Positions 22,091 through 34,080 of a stretch of 64,000 nucleotides of DNA are shown here, piece after piece. The notes beneath the pieces were generated by a model. The model did no database searches. It was not told the DNA's origin and was given only the letters and a program-made list of their open reading frames with translations. Made by a program: the position numbers and the translations under genes. Position 1 is the stretch's first letter; the number at the start of each line of letters is the position of its first letter. Source of the stretch: Epinephelus fuscoguttatus (taxonomy: Eukaryota > Chordata > Actinopteri > Perciformes > Serranidae). The DNA is taken from positions 18,624,428 through 18,688,427 of the forward strand of contig NC_064759.1 of assembly GCF_011397635.1 (NCBI RefSeq), read 5' to 3'.

Positions 22091-25000
22091 TCACATGATC
22101 AGGACCTGTTTAGCTGAGGTGAAGGGCTGCATAGCCGTGTCTACAGCTTTCTTGTAATCTTGAAGGCCCACCTCGGTGCAGGCAGGAGCTGTCAGCTTTC
22201 CCTGCCGGATGAGGTGACAGAGTTCATCCAGCATGGCTCTAAATGCCTCTCCATCTAAGGAGAAAGTTAGTATGTCTCATTAAATACAGTTTAAAAGAGT
22301 ATTTTGATCTTTGAAAGCAGAAACTCCATGCCAACTCACCGCTTGAGTGCTCTCTCTTCCACTGTGTGACCCAAAATCCCCGAACCTTCACGTCCTTGAA
22401 AATAAGAGCACTCTGGAGAGAACAAGTTTAGTGAGTGTTCTGAGAAAAAAAAAAGTGCCTCTGTGAAGTGAAACGTTAAATCCAGGAGGCTGTAGGAGGT
22501 TTCATCTTACCACAGGGACAGTGACTGGCTGTTTGGCCATCCCTCCATACGTCACCATGGATCCTCTAAACCTGAAACACGTGGGAATTATAACATTTTA
22601 TATCAGATTTTGTATTTAGCGCAAGATATTAAATTATGTCAACAAAGATGACAAAGCATCCTCACTGTAGATGACGGAGCAGTTCTGTTGCGCTTTTGCC
22701 CCCAACTCCATTTAGTGCAAGTTTAGGTTTTGGACAGGTCTTTTTAAAAGAAAAAATATATTAGGATTTTTTATTCACCAATATCCAAAGCAACATTATC
22801 ATATCTTTTAAGCTGACCTTGAACAGCTCCTTCATCTCAGGCCGCCTAAGTGCTTCTTCTTTGATCACGTATGTTGCTCCGATGGCCTTCAGCCTATCAC
22901 TGAGCTGTGTGAACTCTGGCCTTTGAAAAGGGAGAAACAATGAATAAGTTCATTACAGTCATAAATTCTGAAAAACTCTCTCTCTGCTACCCTTGGATAA
23001 AAGACCCCATTATCGCACTGTGACGTGGGCCGATTACCCGAGTCAGTGATTAGGACTGAAATGTTTAGTCTCGTGAAAAAACTTGTGTACTTAAGTTCAC
23101 CTGTCTCTGATGACGTTGATAGTGTTTATTCCCCTCGCAGCAGCAATCTGTATTACAGCCTGCCCAACTCCACTGTTGGCTGCGTTCTGGATCACAGAAT
23201 CACCTGCAAGATTGAGGGAAACTGTCACATGATGGCTAAAACTACAATATAGAATGCCGTGTTTTTAGGGATAATTTAGGCATATTCAAATCTCCATTTT
23301 GATGAGTTTTTCCTTGCAAGCACTTACCTTAAAACTTCAATTACAAGCCTAGTCCCAATTAAATACTATGGCCCTTTTACTAGCCTGGTATGGCTCCACA
23401 TTTTGACAAATAAACAGCTGTCTCAATTACACACCTGGTGTGGTTGCCAAGCAGTTCATTTTTTTAATAGAAGCTCTGTATAAATGCGGGTTGTTGGCTA
23501 CCTCAAATTATGTGTCCGTTCCTCGATTATCCTGTAAATTATTCATATTCCTTTAGTCCGTAAGGGTCCTCAAAATAAAAGAATCAAAAAGGTTTTTCAT
23601 AAAAATGAATCCAAGTTGTGAGTATTGTTTTAACAGAAAAAAGTGGCATTGTGTCGGTATGCCGGGCGCCGTAACTCTTTCTCTGATACGCTGTCTGCCG
23701 GAGCTATATCAGATGAATGATTCATAACTGACATATTATCTGACGTCTAATTTTTTTTACCAGTTTAAAGAAACAATTTGATTGTATTTCCCGATCTTTG
23801 CAGAGCAATGTTTTGGTGTGAAAGGAATTAAAGGCCTGTCCCAAATACAGGCCTGTTGATTTCAGTGATTTAAACAAATAATAGCCCAGGCTATTAATAG
23901 CAGTTTTACGGTAAATTGGATGTGTGGTTCCCATCATGTGTATACCAGCTTGCTTGTTGATTATTGCCTGGGTCCGTCCCTTGGTCTCTGCCAACTTCAC
24001 TGAGCTGGCTGATTCGTCTGACGTGACATGAAACAGGGATTTCTTGGTGGAAACAAAAGATGACCAATGGGTGGTGCAGAAAGACCAATCAGGGCTGAGG
24101 TTAATGCCACTGTCAAGCTATTGTGTAACGGTGTGCCAAAACCAACAAGGAGTAATAACAACAATTGGCAGCGCATTAGACAACATAAACACTACTGTTG
24201 AGGCTGTTCTTAATTGATATGTCTTCTCAGTATCACCCAACATAGTTTGTTTTTAACTTCACTCCACTCCAATCGACTCTTAAAACCCTGGTAAGAAAAG
24301 GTATGTTGGCATGGATACGCATCAGTCAGTACGTTTACATGGACAGTTTAATTCCACTTTCATTCGGAATGAAAGGCCATTCCGATTAAAAGTAAACGGT
24401 CATTCCGATTGAAAAATAAATCCGATTAAAGGGGGTGGTTTATTCCTTTTGTCATTCCGAATGAAAGAATTTTGTGTGCATGTATACACTCATTCCTCTT
24501 TAAGTTCAACCCATTCTTTCTGCACATGCAAGATTCCTTCTAATGCAAGTTCACCCAATACCAGCCCATAAACCTGACCGAGGCAGTGGCTTTAAATTCA
24601 CTTACCAAAGTAAAGACTACTGTTAATCACTTGTGCTTTAGTGGTCTTTTAAAACAAGCATGCTAACAAAAAAAGCTTTCAGTTTTACCAAAAATGTTAG
24701 TTGTTACATTACTGAAGCAGGGGGCTGATGGTTTCTTCAGTCTTGATTGCTTAAAAGCAATTCAATCAACATTTTATTTTGTAAGTGGAATATTTGTAAA
24801 AAGGAGGGACTGCTTCTATGTCTACCCCTGTATGTCTAATCCAAGGCTTGTGGATCTATGAAAGAAAAATAATGTTATGATGCTGTGTGTAAATGATTAC
24901 CTGGCTTGAGCTCTTCGAAGTCAGAGAGCATCCTGAAGGCAGTGCAGGGATTCACCCCGAGCGTGGCAGCAGACAACAAGGGAATGTCATTTGGCAGCGA

Positions 25001-27280
25001 TATGACATCGTCCTCTGCTAGGACTGCCTCCGTCCTCCACGTACCTGCTCACAAAAATGCACCACACTCTTGAGATCTCATAATGGAAGACATAATTGTG
25101 ATCCCTCTGACTTATTTGTGTAATTCAAGTTGTTACTTACCTAGACCTGCATCTTTTGGAATGACCCAGTCTCCTGCTTTCAGGGTCTTCACCTGACTGC
25201 CCACCTCTACGACCTGAGCCACCCCCTCGTTGCCCCCAACAGCTGGGAGGTCAGGCAAGATGGCATAAGTACCTGAGAAAAAAAAACACTCAGATAAACA
25301 ACCAATCTTCAAACCTTATAAAAATAAATACTGTGTTGGGTTTCTTGACTATCTTGTTCATGTCAGAGCTGTCTTGTGTCGAGGTAACTAACAAACCAAA
25401 TACCTTGAATCATGTTGATGTCAGATGGGTTGATTGGAGCTGCCAACATTTTAACCAGGACTCCCTTTGCACCAATGGGGGGCAGATCTACATCCTCCAA
25501 CCTGGCAACCACAAAAAACCTCATGTATAGACAAGCTATATACTACACATTGTCTTTTGTTTGGTTTGGTGACAGCATTCTTATTTATGAAATACAGTGT
25601 ATCAGACTAGTAACAGATACAATAAATTAAGTCCAGGTCCTTCCTGGTGGTTATCATCATGGAGACAGGTACGACATGTCTGACCAAAGAAATACTGAAA
25701 ACAAAAACTGAAACATGTAATATAAAAAGCAGATTATTTAGAATAGGAAGTTGACCTTACATTATGTTGAATGCATGGGTGTACAAAGAGAACTGGATAC
25801 AGCGTTGGAGACAGAGCCCCATTCATTCCTATCAAACTTGCTCAGTGGGACATGAAACCAAAAAAGTTTAACTTCCCGGGTATGAGAGTCAGATTTTCCT
25901 AGGGGCCGAGTTTCTAACTTCGGTTTAGCCCTCCGCTAACTTGAACAGGGATGAAACGATTTAGTGTGGCTCTTCTAGACTTTCAAAGTGTTAATGATCA
26001 AATCCTGATAGAGTCATTTTGGAGGGGCTGCAACATTTAAAAAAAAAAATGTATCCACTGATTTACAAACGTCTCTTTGACAATAAAAGTCTATTAGAGA
26101 AAGTCTTTTTGGGTACAATGGCGTCAAGCGACCATGGCACCAGCTGTTACTGCTATGTTTTTACCAGTTCAGGATTATGGTGATTTGTTATACATGAATG
26201 CATCTGCATACTGTTTGCACATGTTAGATACTGGATTTCATAGGGCACTGAGATTTGTCACATATTGTAAAGCCCTCACTCATCAGCCAAACTAGGTCAA
26301 CTCCCTTTGTACATCTGTACTTTGATTGAAAAGAGATCTGACTGTAGCTACAGTCTGAGATCTCAAGGCCTAAGAAAGCTTTTATGTGCTCGCTCCTCTC
26401 ACTTGGGATAACTTTCAGGTGTTCCAGTATTTCTACATGTTACTGTGTATCTTTCATGTTTTTCATTGTGTGGTTGTTTGGTTGTAACTTTTTGTGCGCT
26501 GCTGTCTTGGCCAGGTCTCCCTTGTAAAAAAGATAGTTGATCTCAACGGGACTTACCTGGTTAAATAGAGATTAAATACAAGATTAAAAAATACAAAAAA
26601 ATCATATCATCTAAACTTAAACATGCTGTCTGAAAACACTTCTGCTTAACCATAAATGTTTTGTGTTTTCGGGTGTGGGATGGGCTCATATTTGTTCCTG
26701 GATGTATTGGGGAAACGGCCACTATGGTCCCAGTGGGTGTTTTTCACCCTCCGGCTTCAGGGGGCGGTAATGAGCCAAGTTCGGCTTAGAGTACCGCAAT
26801 CAGGCGAAGAAGACGTCGTACTTGACAACTTACTTAGAAGCAACAAAAAGGTGAGATTTATGCTTTATTAGAGGTGTTTTCAATCGGTATTTTTAAATAT
26901 AACAAGAGAAATGACTTCAAAAATGAAATCTATTAGTTGTTATTGCAAATGAACGCCTGGTTAAACGCCCCAGCTCCTTTAATGAGCAGCTTTAGCCACG
27001 TATTAACTGCATCTGCTACATTAGCATCGTCTCAGGGACAAATAAACAATACGTTTAATGTTTATTCAGACAGAACGTCTTACTGAACAACTTGGGAGGG
27101 GTCCCCGTGCTTTCTGAACAGAAGAGCCTTGCATGTTGGTGCTGCTAGTCCCGCTGAATGACTGAAGAGAGACACGTTAGCATTATCCCTGCGCCTTGAA
27201 CATGTTACAAGAGCAGCGGCGATGCTTCTTCTGCTGACAGCCCGGCTTCTTAAACACACTGTGTGAAATGTCGGCCACAT
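22091..27280 (-). CDS. mecr: MECR, mitochondrial trans-2-enoyl-CoA/ACP reductase (10 exons, 382 aa)
   Basis: Minus-strand coding exons are 27280-27084, 25501-25404, 25272-25141, 25044-24901, 23203-23101, 22920-22818, 22739-22666, 22571-22511, 22412-22340 and 22254-22091. All are GT-AG and the frame runs to TGA. MECR makes the final NADPH-dependent reduction in mitochondrial type II fatty acid synthesis, which supplies octanoyl groups for lipoate. The first 31 residues are Arg/Ser-rich with no acidic residue, like a mitochondrial presequence. The quinone-reductase-type MDR fold shows [17 protein letters not shown], whose Tyr101 matches the catalytic tyrosine of the family. [15 protein letters not shown], the cofactor loop [27 protein letters not shown] and a C-terminal [14 protein letters not shown] follow. 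It is close to the human length (373 aa), with most of the difference in the presequence. It shares strand with LIN28A, 6.8 kb away. Confidence 0.96.
24330..24560. mobile_element. Short MITE-like repeat in MECR intron 4
   Basis: The segment begins GTACGTTTACATGGACAG and carries repeated CATTCCGATT / CATTCGGAAT words. A GTGCATGTATACACTCATTC block lies near the other end. The paired GTTTACATG and CATGTATAC termini resemble a common fish MITE. Boundaries are approximate and no target duplication was found. Confidence 0.45.
26480..26590 (+). mobile_element. LINE 3'-tail fragment in MECR intron 1
   Basis: The blocks CTGTCTTGGCCAGGTCTCCC, GTTGATCTCAACGGGACTTA and CCTGGTTAAATAGAG are the familiar 3' end of fish L2/CR1-like LINEs. 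A related fragment in the opposite orientation is at 54083-54150. Confidence 0.65.
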
Positions 27281-28226
27281 CGCGACTTAGGACTTCACTT
27301 TAAACTGTGGAGTTAACCCCGATACGCAATAATATTTGTCATTTTAACTGCTAGTTCTAGTAGCATTGCTTTGACTGAGCGCCATATTGGATTCGGGGAG
27401 GTTGTCATTGAGAATATAAACAGAGAACAGCGCCCCTGGTGGATAAAGGCGGTAATGCGCTGCCATTAGCTCGACCCATGGTACAGAACTTTGGGTTTCA
27501 GTGGGCTACCAGGCAGAGAAAAAAAGGAACTGATATTTTGTCTTTGGTATTCACTTCTTGTAAAATAAACCAGAGTGAGACTGACTCTACAGTAAGAAGT
27601 TTCTATTTGAGAACTGTTTCTTTTTTGAGTCACCAAAAATGTAGACTACTCCCATAATCAACAGGACATCTAACAACTTCCTGAGACCTGAAATTGTGGT
27701 TGGTATACATACATACAGTACATACACCATATATCATTTCTCCTACCTTTTTGGAATCAGTTGGACCGAATAAGTATAAAAAACTATACGTTGTCAACGA
27801 TGATTAAGTCCCAGTGCCCACCAGCAAGACAATAGTAAAGTCCCAGTGTCTTCAAACTAATACTTCCTAATATACAGTGTCATAGCTTGTTACTGTTGCT
27901 AAAATTGGCAAAAAATGGGTGGCGTATCAAACTACAAACATTATTAATCATTAATAAGTTTCAACCATAAAATGTGATCAAGTTTTGGACCTTGTCCTCT
28001 TATGTGTCGGGATCGGCTGCAGACTGACTTGGCAGAGATGGTTTCCATCTTGGCTTTACATGGATTAGTGTGTAAGGTTAAGAAATCCCAAAATGTGATG
28101 TCCTTATATGAGGACACAGGGTCTCAGGGGGATAATATTCTGAAAGTCCATGGGCCAGGCTAGAATATGGCACCTCTTAAGGTGGCAAAATCTCTTTGGT
28201 ACCAATTTGTTTGTAAGGTCCATATA
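27281..28226. other. MECR upstream region
   Basis: The MECR promoter should lie just above 27280. I see no TATA box. GGCGGTAATG occurs at 27449, and again at 26763 on the other side of exon 1, in stretches that look like one dispersed repeat. No gene is seen in the rest. Confidence 0.45.
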
Positions 28227-28925
28227 CAGTCAGGTCCATAATTATTTGGACAATGATACAGTTGTCGTCATTTTGGCTCTGTACACCACCACAATGGGTT
28301 TTAAATGAAACAATGAATACCTGCTTAAAGTGCAGACTCTCAGCTTTCATTTAAGGCTTTTTTCAAAAATGTAGTATGAACCATGTAGGAATTACAACCA
28401 TTTCTTCACACAGTCCCCCAACTTTAAGGGCTCATAAGTATTTGGACAAACTCACATAATCATCAATTAAACAGTCAGTTTTAATACTTGGTTGCAAATC
28501 CTTTGCAGTCAATGACTGCCTGAAGTGTTGGACACATAGACATCACCAGATGCTGGGTTTCTTCCCTGGTGATGCTCTGCCAGCCCTTTACTGCAGCCGT
28601 CTGCACTTCCTGCTTGTGTTTTGGGTGTTTTGCCCTCAGTTTTGGCTTCAGCAAGAGAAACGCATGCTCAGTTGGATTCAGGTCAGATGGTATGACTTGG
28701 CCATTACAGAACATTCCTTTTCTTTGTCTTAAAAATGTCTTTGCTTGCTTTTGCAGTATGCTTCAGGTCATTGTCCAACTGCACTGTGAAGCATCGTCCA
28801 ATGAGTTTTGAAGCATTTAGTTGAATCTGAGCAGATAATGGTGCCCCAAACACTTCAGCTTTCATCCTATCTGTTCTGTAGGTTTTTGTGTGGCCTTTTG
28901 TGAGATCCTAGTGTCAATATGTGCA
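28227..28925 (-). mobile_element. Tc1-like transposon remnant with transposase C-terminus
   Basis: The element edge CAGTCAGGTCC follows a TA dinucleotide, the Tc1/mariner target. On the minus strand a 77-codon frame (28714-28481) reads SDLNPTEHAFLLLKPKL, KGWQSITREETQHLVMSM and LQAVIDCKGF. This is the last part of a Tc1-type DDE transposase, including the final acidic residue in the PTEH motif. Upstream sequence still resembles transposase but has stop codons. The other terminal repeat is missing, so the copy is truncated and dead. Confidence 0.8.
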
Positions 28926-28933
28926 ATAATTAA

Positions 28934-29688
28934 AGGAACAGTGTATAAGATTTAGGGGGATTTAATGGCATTTAACGGTGAGGATTGCTAACTGCAACCA
29001 GCAGTTCACCACCAATGGTGAACCTTCAGTTAAGATTCTTTCAGTGTTCATTGTTTAGGTTTTCCATGAGCCAAAATGTCATAAACTAAACAGGTAAAAA
29101 CACTGAATTAAGCAGTTGCAAAAACACAAAGGCACTATCTAGAGCCAGTGTTTGTTTTGTTCATCCTGGGTTACTGTAGACATATGGCGGTGAAACATAG
29201 CGATCTCCGTGGACAAGGACCTACTCCCTAAGTAGATATAACAGCTCATTCTAAGGTAACAAAAACATGATTCTTATTTTCAGGTGGTTGTACACATGAA
29301 CGCGGTGCCCATGTCTCACGGTCTCGCGCAAGCGCACACACGTTAGCTTGTGTACAGAGAGGCAGTTAGAGCTACAGGCCACAATGAGGTGAAAGACAGA
29401 GTTCAAATGACGTTTTTCCAAACAACTTTTTATGTCAGGGCTTCAGGACACTTGGATCACTACGGATGAGCAGTATGGAGATATTTTGTGGTTTCAATTA
29501 TGTGTTTTTGGACGTTTGAATCTGGGGCGCTGTCAGCCTGCATTAGGTGGGATGTGGTTGTGTTACTACCCCCTCTCCCCTGGGATCTCTGCAAGGGACG
29601 TGAGGACTCTAAAACTTCACCTGAGCCTCCCTCAGCATATGGGTGAGTAGATAATGGCTGAATTTTCATTTTTGGGTGCACTGTTCCT
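28934..29688. mobile_element. MITE with TTAA target duplication (AGGAACAGTG family, copy 2)
   Basis: The 755-bp element begins AGGAACAGTG and ends CACTGTTCCT, a perfect 10-bp terminal inverted repeat. It is flanked by TTAA at 28930-28933 and 29689-29692. A TTAA duplication points to the piggyBac or Kolobok superfamilies. No transposase is present. It is a sister of the element at 19605-20604. It lies downstream of the LIN28A 3' UTR. Confidence 0.8.
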
Positions 29689-30585
29689 TTAAATATGATT
29701 TTGCATGCAAGCTTTTTACTCATAATGTTAGTTCTTTACAATCTTAATTGCAAGAGCAGGAAATAAAGAGGCAAGGAGGACACATGAATATTGACATATT
29801 TACTATGAAATGGAGCAGATCTTTACATATAGAAACATAATCACAGTAATACTTTGAAAAGCCTACATGCTGCTCATCATTGACAAACTAGCCATTAAGA
29901 TACGATGGATCGTGATACAGTTTTATGGCAGTAAACATTAATACATTCATCAGTAATAAATGCACATTTTTTGGGGAAGTAGCTCTAGCCATTTATCTGA
30001 TGATACAGCACCACAGATTGAATGGCTGATGGTCATAATCAAGATGTACCACGAAAAGCTCATAACGCAAACTGTGATACAGAATGCTTTGATGTGTTTC
30101 AGATGTCGCCCTGAGCACGCAGTCGTACAAGTCCTTGGATTTTCAAGGTATATCTGACTCATCTAACACCTGACAATCATATCACAATAACACACCACTG
30201 AGGGGTCGAACAGAATCGTTGCAATCAGAATGTCTTTCATGGACTTTAGTTTCCAAATGATACGTACAGCAGAATATTGCAGACATTACCAAACATTCAA
30301 CCAGTATCTAATTAGTGTGTCAGAATCGAACTAAAGGGTAGACAGATGAGTTAGTCAGTGGTTTCAGGGATTTTGCAAGACAGTTAATTGATCCATGTGT
30401 GTCCCTTTTAAAATGCAGAGAAAAGAAAAGTGTTCAAGTTAGAGGATATACTGGCACTGCAATCATAAGTGGTGACATCAACATAAAAATACACAGAAAA
30501 GTAAACCATTCCATCTAATCAGAGCACTTACTTTAACAATCTTTCCATCCTTTCATATCCTGAGAAACATTATCAAAAGTCATTT

Positions 30586-30591
30586 TTTAAT
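30586..30591 (-). promoter_or_regulatory. Candidate distal LIN28A poly(A) signal ATTAAA
   Basis: Minus-strand ATTAAA lies about 3.5 kb after the stop. It would give the long UTR form that includes the miR-125 site. Confidence 0.35.
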
Positions 30592-31122
30592 CAACTAATA
30601 TATGTAGATAAACAGCAGAGTATGAAACAGTATTTGAGTGTTAAGTCATCCATGACACATTCTTTTTGTCATAAGCATTGATAGTCTGAAACACCAAGTA
30701 TCGGCCATGTGTTGAGATGAGACAACCCCGGGTTATATACTACTAGCCCCAGTCCCTTTAACAATATTCTACTACATCCCCATCTACAACGATTATAGAG
30801 GAAAAAAATACAATAATAGTGGAACATTTTCTTCATATCATGTCATAACATGGCAAAGTTATGTAAAAGAGGAGAAAATATAAAGATATCACCACAATGA
30901 GCGCTTGGAAAGATGCAGAGTAAAAAAAGCTTGTTAATTTCAACTGTTTCACATCATTTGTAATCGCTTATCTTGTAATTTAACAGAGAAACTGTTGCAC
31001 TAATTCCCAAACTCTTTACTTTTGCATCTTTGTCCTACGCTTCGCATCATGTGGATGAACATTCAGTCCCTACGTTATCCTGAATAAACACTCCTCGACT
31101 CCTTCCAATCAATCTGAAGTAT

Positions 31123-31130
31123 TCCCTGAG
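31123..31130 (-). promoter_or_regulatory. miR-125 8-mer target site
   Basis: The minus strand reads CTCAGGGA, a perfect 8-mer complement to the miR-125/lin-4 seed (UCCCUGAG). It lies about 2.95 kb after the LIN28A stop, so it is in the mRNA only if the distal end is used. A weaker 7-mer (CTCAGGG) is at 30115-30109. Confidence 0.5.
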
Positions 31131-32056
31131 ATTTCAGATTGGCATTTCCTGAGATGAGCCTAAGAGTGGAGTTGTTTTATCTTTCCCTAACAAGCAACAC
31201 GACTGTATGTGGTTTATGAAAATCTAAAAAAAAATATATAAAATATGGAACATATATTCAAAAAAGAGATTTAACTGAATATAAAAATTAATTAATGCAT
31301 CTTACACATGATTAGTGCAGAGTAACATTGCATTGGTTTTGGCATAGATAGAAAAGAACAACAATGGGCCTCTCTTCTGAAAGGATCATTGTGCACAAAA
31401 ATAAAGAATAAAAAAAAAGAAAATCATACAAGGCAAAGAAAATAAACTCACAGTTAACGTCAGTCCTCAAAATACTATGTCCCTGTACAGTATGTACTGT
31501 ATATTTTCACTCACGTGTTGCAATATATTACTGTTACACTGTATTCATACTGCATTGAATTACTGTAAAAGGACAATGACAGTGATTTATCAAGCACATA
31601 TGTACAAAGTAACATTAGTACCTTGATGTTAAAATGTGTTACCCAAATATATTCTCATGTCATATATAGCTTTGAATGACAGTTTCCTGATATCTCCTTG
31701 AACATTCATTGCTGAGAGGCTTCAACAGAAGCAGAGGGAGAAGCGGCAGCACTCTTGGATGAAAATAAATAAGTAGTATGATTTTTTTTTAAAAAAAGGC
31801 TTTAGAATAATTTTACATATATATTAATTGGGTGTAAAAGTCATGTCAGCTTCTCCTGTAAAACGGGAGTAAAATGCTGATTAGCTAGCTAGTTCTACAT
31901 GCTCCTCCGTGCAGGCTTGGTGTTCCTGAACTATTACCCTACTAAGGGTCATAGGGAGGTAATGTCTTAAATAAACTACCTAGAAATGGATCACACTGGA
32001 TATAAACAAAAACACCAGCCGTCCCACTGGCAACATCATGTCTGATTCTGCCTCAG

Positions 32057-32062
32057 TTTATT
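32057..32062 (-). promoter_or_regulatory. Candidate proximal LIN28A poly(A) signal AATAAA
   Basis: This is the only canonical AATAAA on the minus strand between 29700 and 33900. It would give a 3' UTR of about 2 kb that keeps all three let-7 sites. Confidence 0.45.
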
Positions 32063-32185
32063 CAGGTATGAAGAGGAGAGCTAGCTGGACCCCTCAGTAA
32101 CTCAGTCCAGGTCAAGTATCTTACTAGTAGTGATGTTGTTTTGGGTTTTAGTATCACGCTAGTTGGTATTCGATCAAATCCAAGT

Positions 32186-32192
32186 TGAGGTA
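32186..32192 (-). promoter_or_regulatory. let-7 7-mer target site
   Basis: The minus strand reads TACCTCA, a 7mer-A1 match to let-7. Position 8 does not pair. Confidence 0.45.
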
Positions 32193-33336
32193 ATTATGAA
32201 ACAGCAGTTTTCACACAGCAGCCAATGAAATGAGGAAATACTGTAGATGGAAAGCTCCCAGAAAGGTTAAAGAGCAACTTAACACCAGGTAGTAAAACAG
32301 TGTTTTGCTGCCCTCTCCCGTCGAGACTTGAACTACATGCAGTCTGCTAAATAGTGGTGACAACATGTTTGTTGGCACTCAGAGCAGCTGTGATGTAGAG
32401 TGGCACAATGGTGCCATGCTGCGTCACACAGTGAAGTACAACCGACCACATCCAGCTGGAGTGTGGTCTGGCCCAATTGCCAGGAGAAAATTTTGGCATT
32501 GTACATTTCTACAAACCAAGAATACATTACATTTGCATGTTTCATAGGTATATATAAGGGTTCCTAAAGTGACGTAATTTATATGAGTTGACTGTTATCC
32601 GGAGGTTTGAGACCGAACACCAACACTGGCTGTGATTCAGTCAGTTATTGCTGTATTTTCAGCAGATGTCCAGGCACCAGACGTGGGTGTTTTGTAGCGA
32701 TCTTTCGCTGTTTTTGCAGGGAGTAGTATGCAAAAAAAGTGGTTGTTTTTTACCAAGACCTCACTGCTTTTCCTGCCTGGATTGTTCCCTCCCAAACTGG
32801 GTGTTTTAAGCCAAAACATGACGTTTTTCTAACCATAACCAAGTGTTTTTTGTGTGTAATCCTAACCCCACAATAGCCAGTGTTGTTGAAACATCAAGTT
32901 TCAATATATCCGCTACATGATGATGTACAAATATAGTGTGCCAGTGGTTTGCAGAAATGTGCAATGCCAGATTTTTTTCTGTTGACTGGGTTGTGAAGTC
33001 AGAAGTTCAAGAGATTTCAGTGGCCAGTATGCTTCATCAGAAGTGCTTGTTAGATGGTTCACAAGCTTGTGAAACACCCTCTCCCAACATCTCTCTGACG
33101 TCTGGGTCTAACCATTTCTCTTTTCTTCTGAAACTGAAATTTACAATATTCAGTGCGTGTCAAGTGTAAAGGGGTTTGTCACAACTAATGGCAGTACTGT
33201 GTAAATACTGTAGTGCAAAAAGGATTTGATTTAATCCCAATTCAAATCACAATCTCCAAAGCTGTATTCTGAGAATATTTGGTTTACCATCAGCAGTTCG
33301 AATGACAGTTTAAGTAGCAAACCAAACACGCACCAA

Positions 33337-33344
33337 TGAGGTAG
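33337..33344 (-). promoter_or_regulatory. let-7 8-mer target site (distal)
   Basis: The minus strand reads CTACCTCA, the full 8-mer site for let-7 (UGAGGUAG), about 740 nt after the LIN28A stop. Confidence 0.65.
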
Positions 33345-33961
33345 AACGAGCACATTTAGACAGCTGGCAAAACTGTCTAAAGGTGGATGAAAGTAATGAA
33401 ATGACAAAAAATAACTCTGACCAAAAGCTGGAGATCACTTCTGGTCTGACATTCATTTGGCCCCAGGAAAACTGGATGGTCAATTGCGATACTGGCAGAT
33501 GCCAATACATTGCCTATAGCTATACCCTAAAACCCGTCCCTTGTGTTTTCACAAACCCTCCCACTCCCCATGCGATATGCAAACTAACATTCATTAGAGA
33601 GGTACCAACTGTCACGCATCTGCCTTGTCAGATAGTGAGATGTAACAGTCAGAACGGAGACTAAATGGTAAGGCAGCAAAAGTGTAGCTCTATACTAATC
33701 ACACTGAGTATTATGCAAAAACAGAAGAGGTATAGTGCCCACAGAAGGGGCACAGTTTCACATAAAAGAAAACGGATCCTAAAAAAACTCAAATTAATCA
33801 GTTATATGGCATTGCTCACTACAATCTCAAATCCCAGCAGTGATTCAAACATTAAGAAAGCGACCTGAGTGCAATAATATAGCAGTATTCCTGAGTGTTA
33901 CACCAACTGAAAACAAACAAAAACAATTTAGCAACATTCTTCATCAGCATTTCTTTTAACC

Positions 33962-33969
33962 TGAGGTAG
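33962..33969 (-). promoter_or_regulatory. let-7 8-mer target site (proximal)
   Basis: A second CTACCTCA on the minus strand lies about 110 nt after the LIN28A stop. This proximal position is usually favourable for repression. Confidence 0.65.
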
Positions 33970-34080
33970 TTCCAAAAGCAGCCTTGACAGGTGGAAGGGA
34001 TCCGTGTGTCCCATCTCTCCATCAAAGCAGTTTGATTGGCCTCTGTGCTTCCCCGGCGTCAGTGTTGCCCAGTTCCCCGT

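Larger units (their letters stand above)
30560..34080 (-). other. Putative long LIN28A 3' UTR
   Basis: Beyond the LIN28A stop lie about 3.5 kb of largely repeat-free, AT-rich sequence without coding exons. Candidate ends are the only minus-strand AATAAA (32062-32057) and an ATTAAA at 30591-30586. Vertebrate LIN28A mRNAs are known for long 3' UTRs regulated by let-7 and miR-125. Perfect sites for both are present here. The exact end is inferred; 29693-30559 holds nothing I recognise. Confidence 0.55.

Noticed and set aside
26656-26871. 71-aa plus-strand frame near MECR exon 1
   Set aside because: It overlaps the GGCGGTAATG repeat-like segment, has no recognisable domain, and no matching exon was found.
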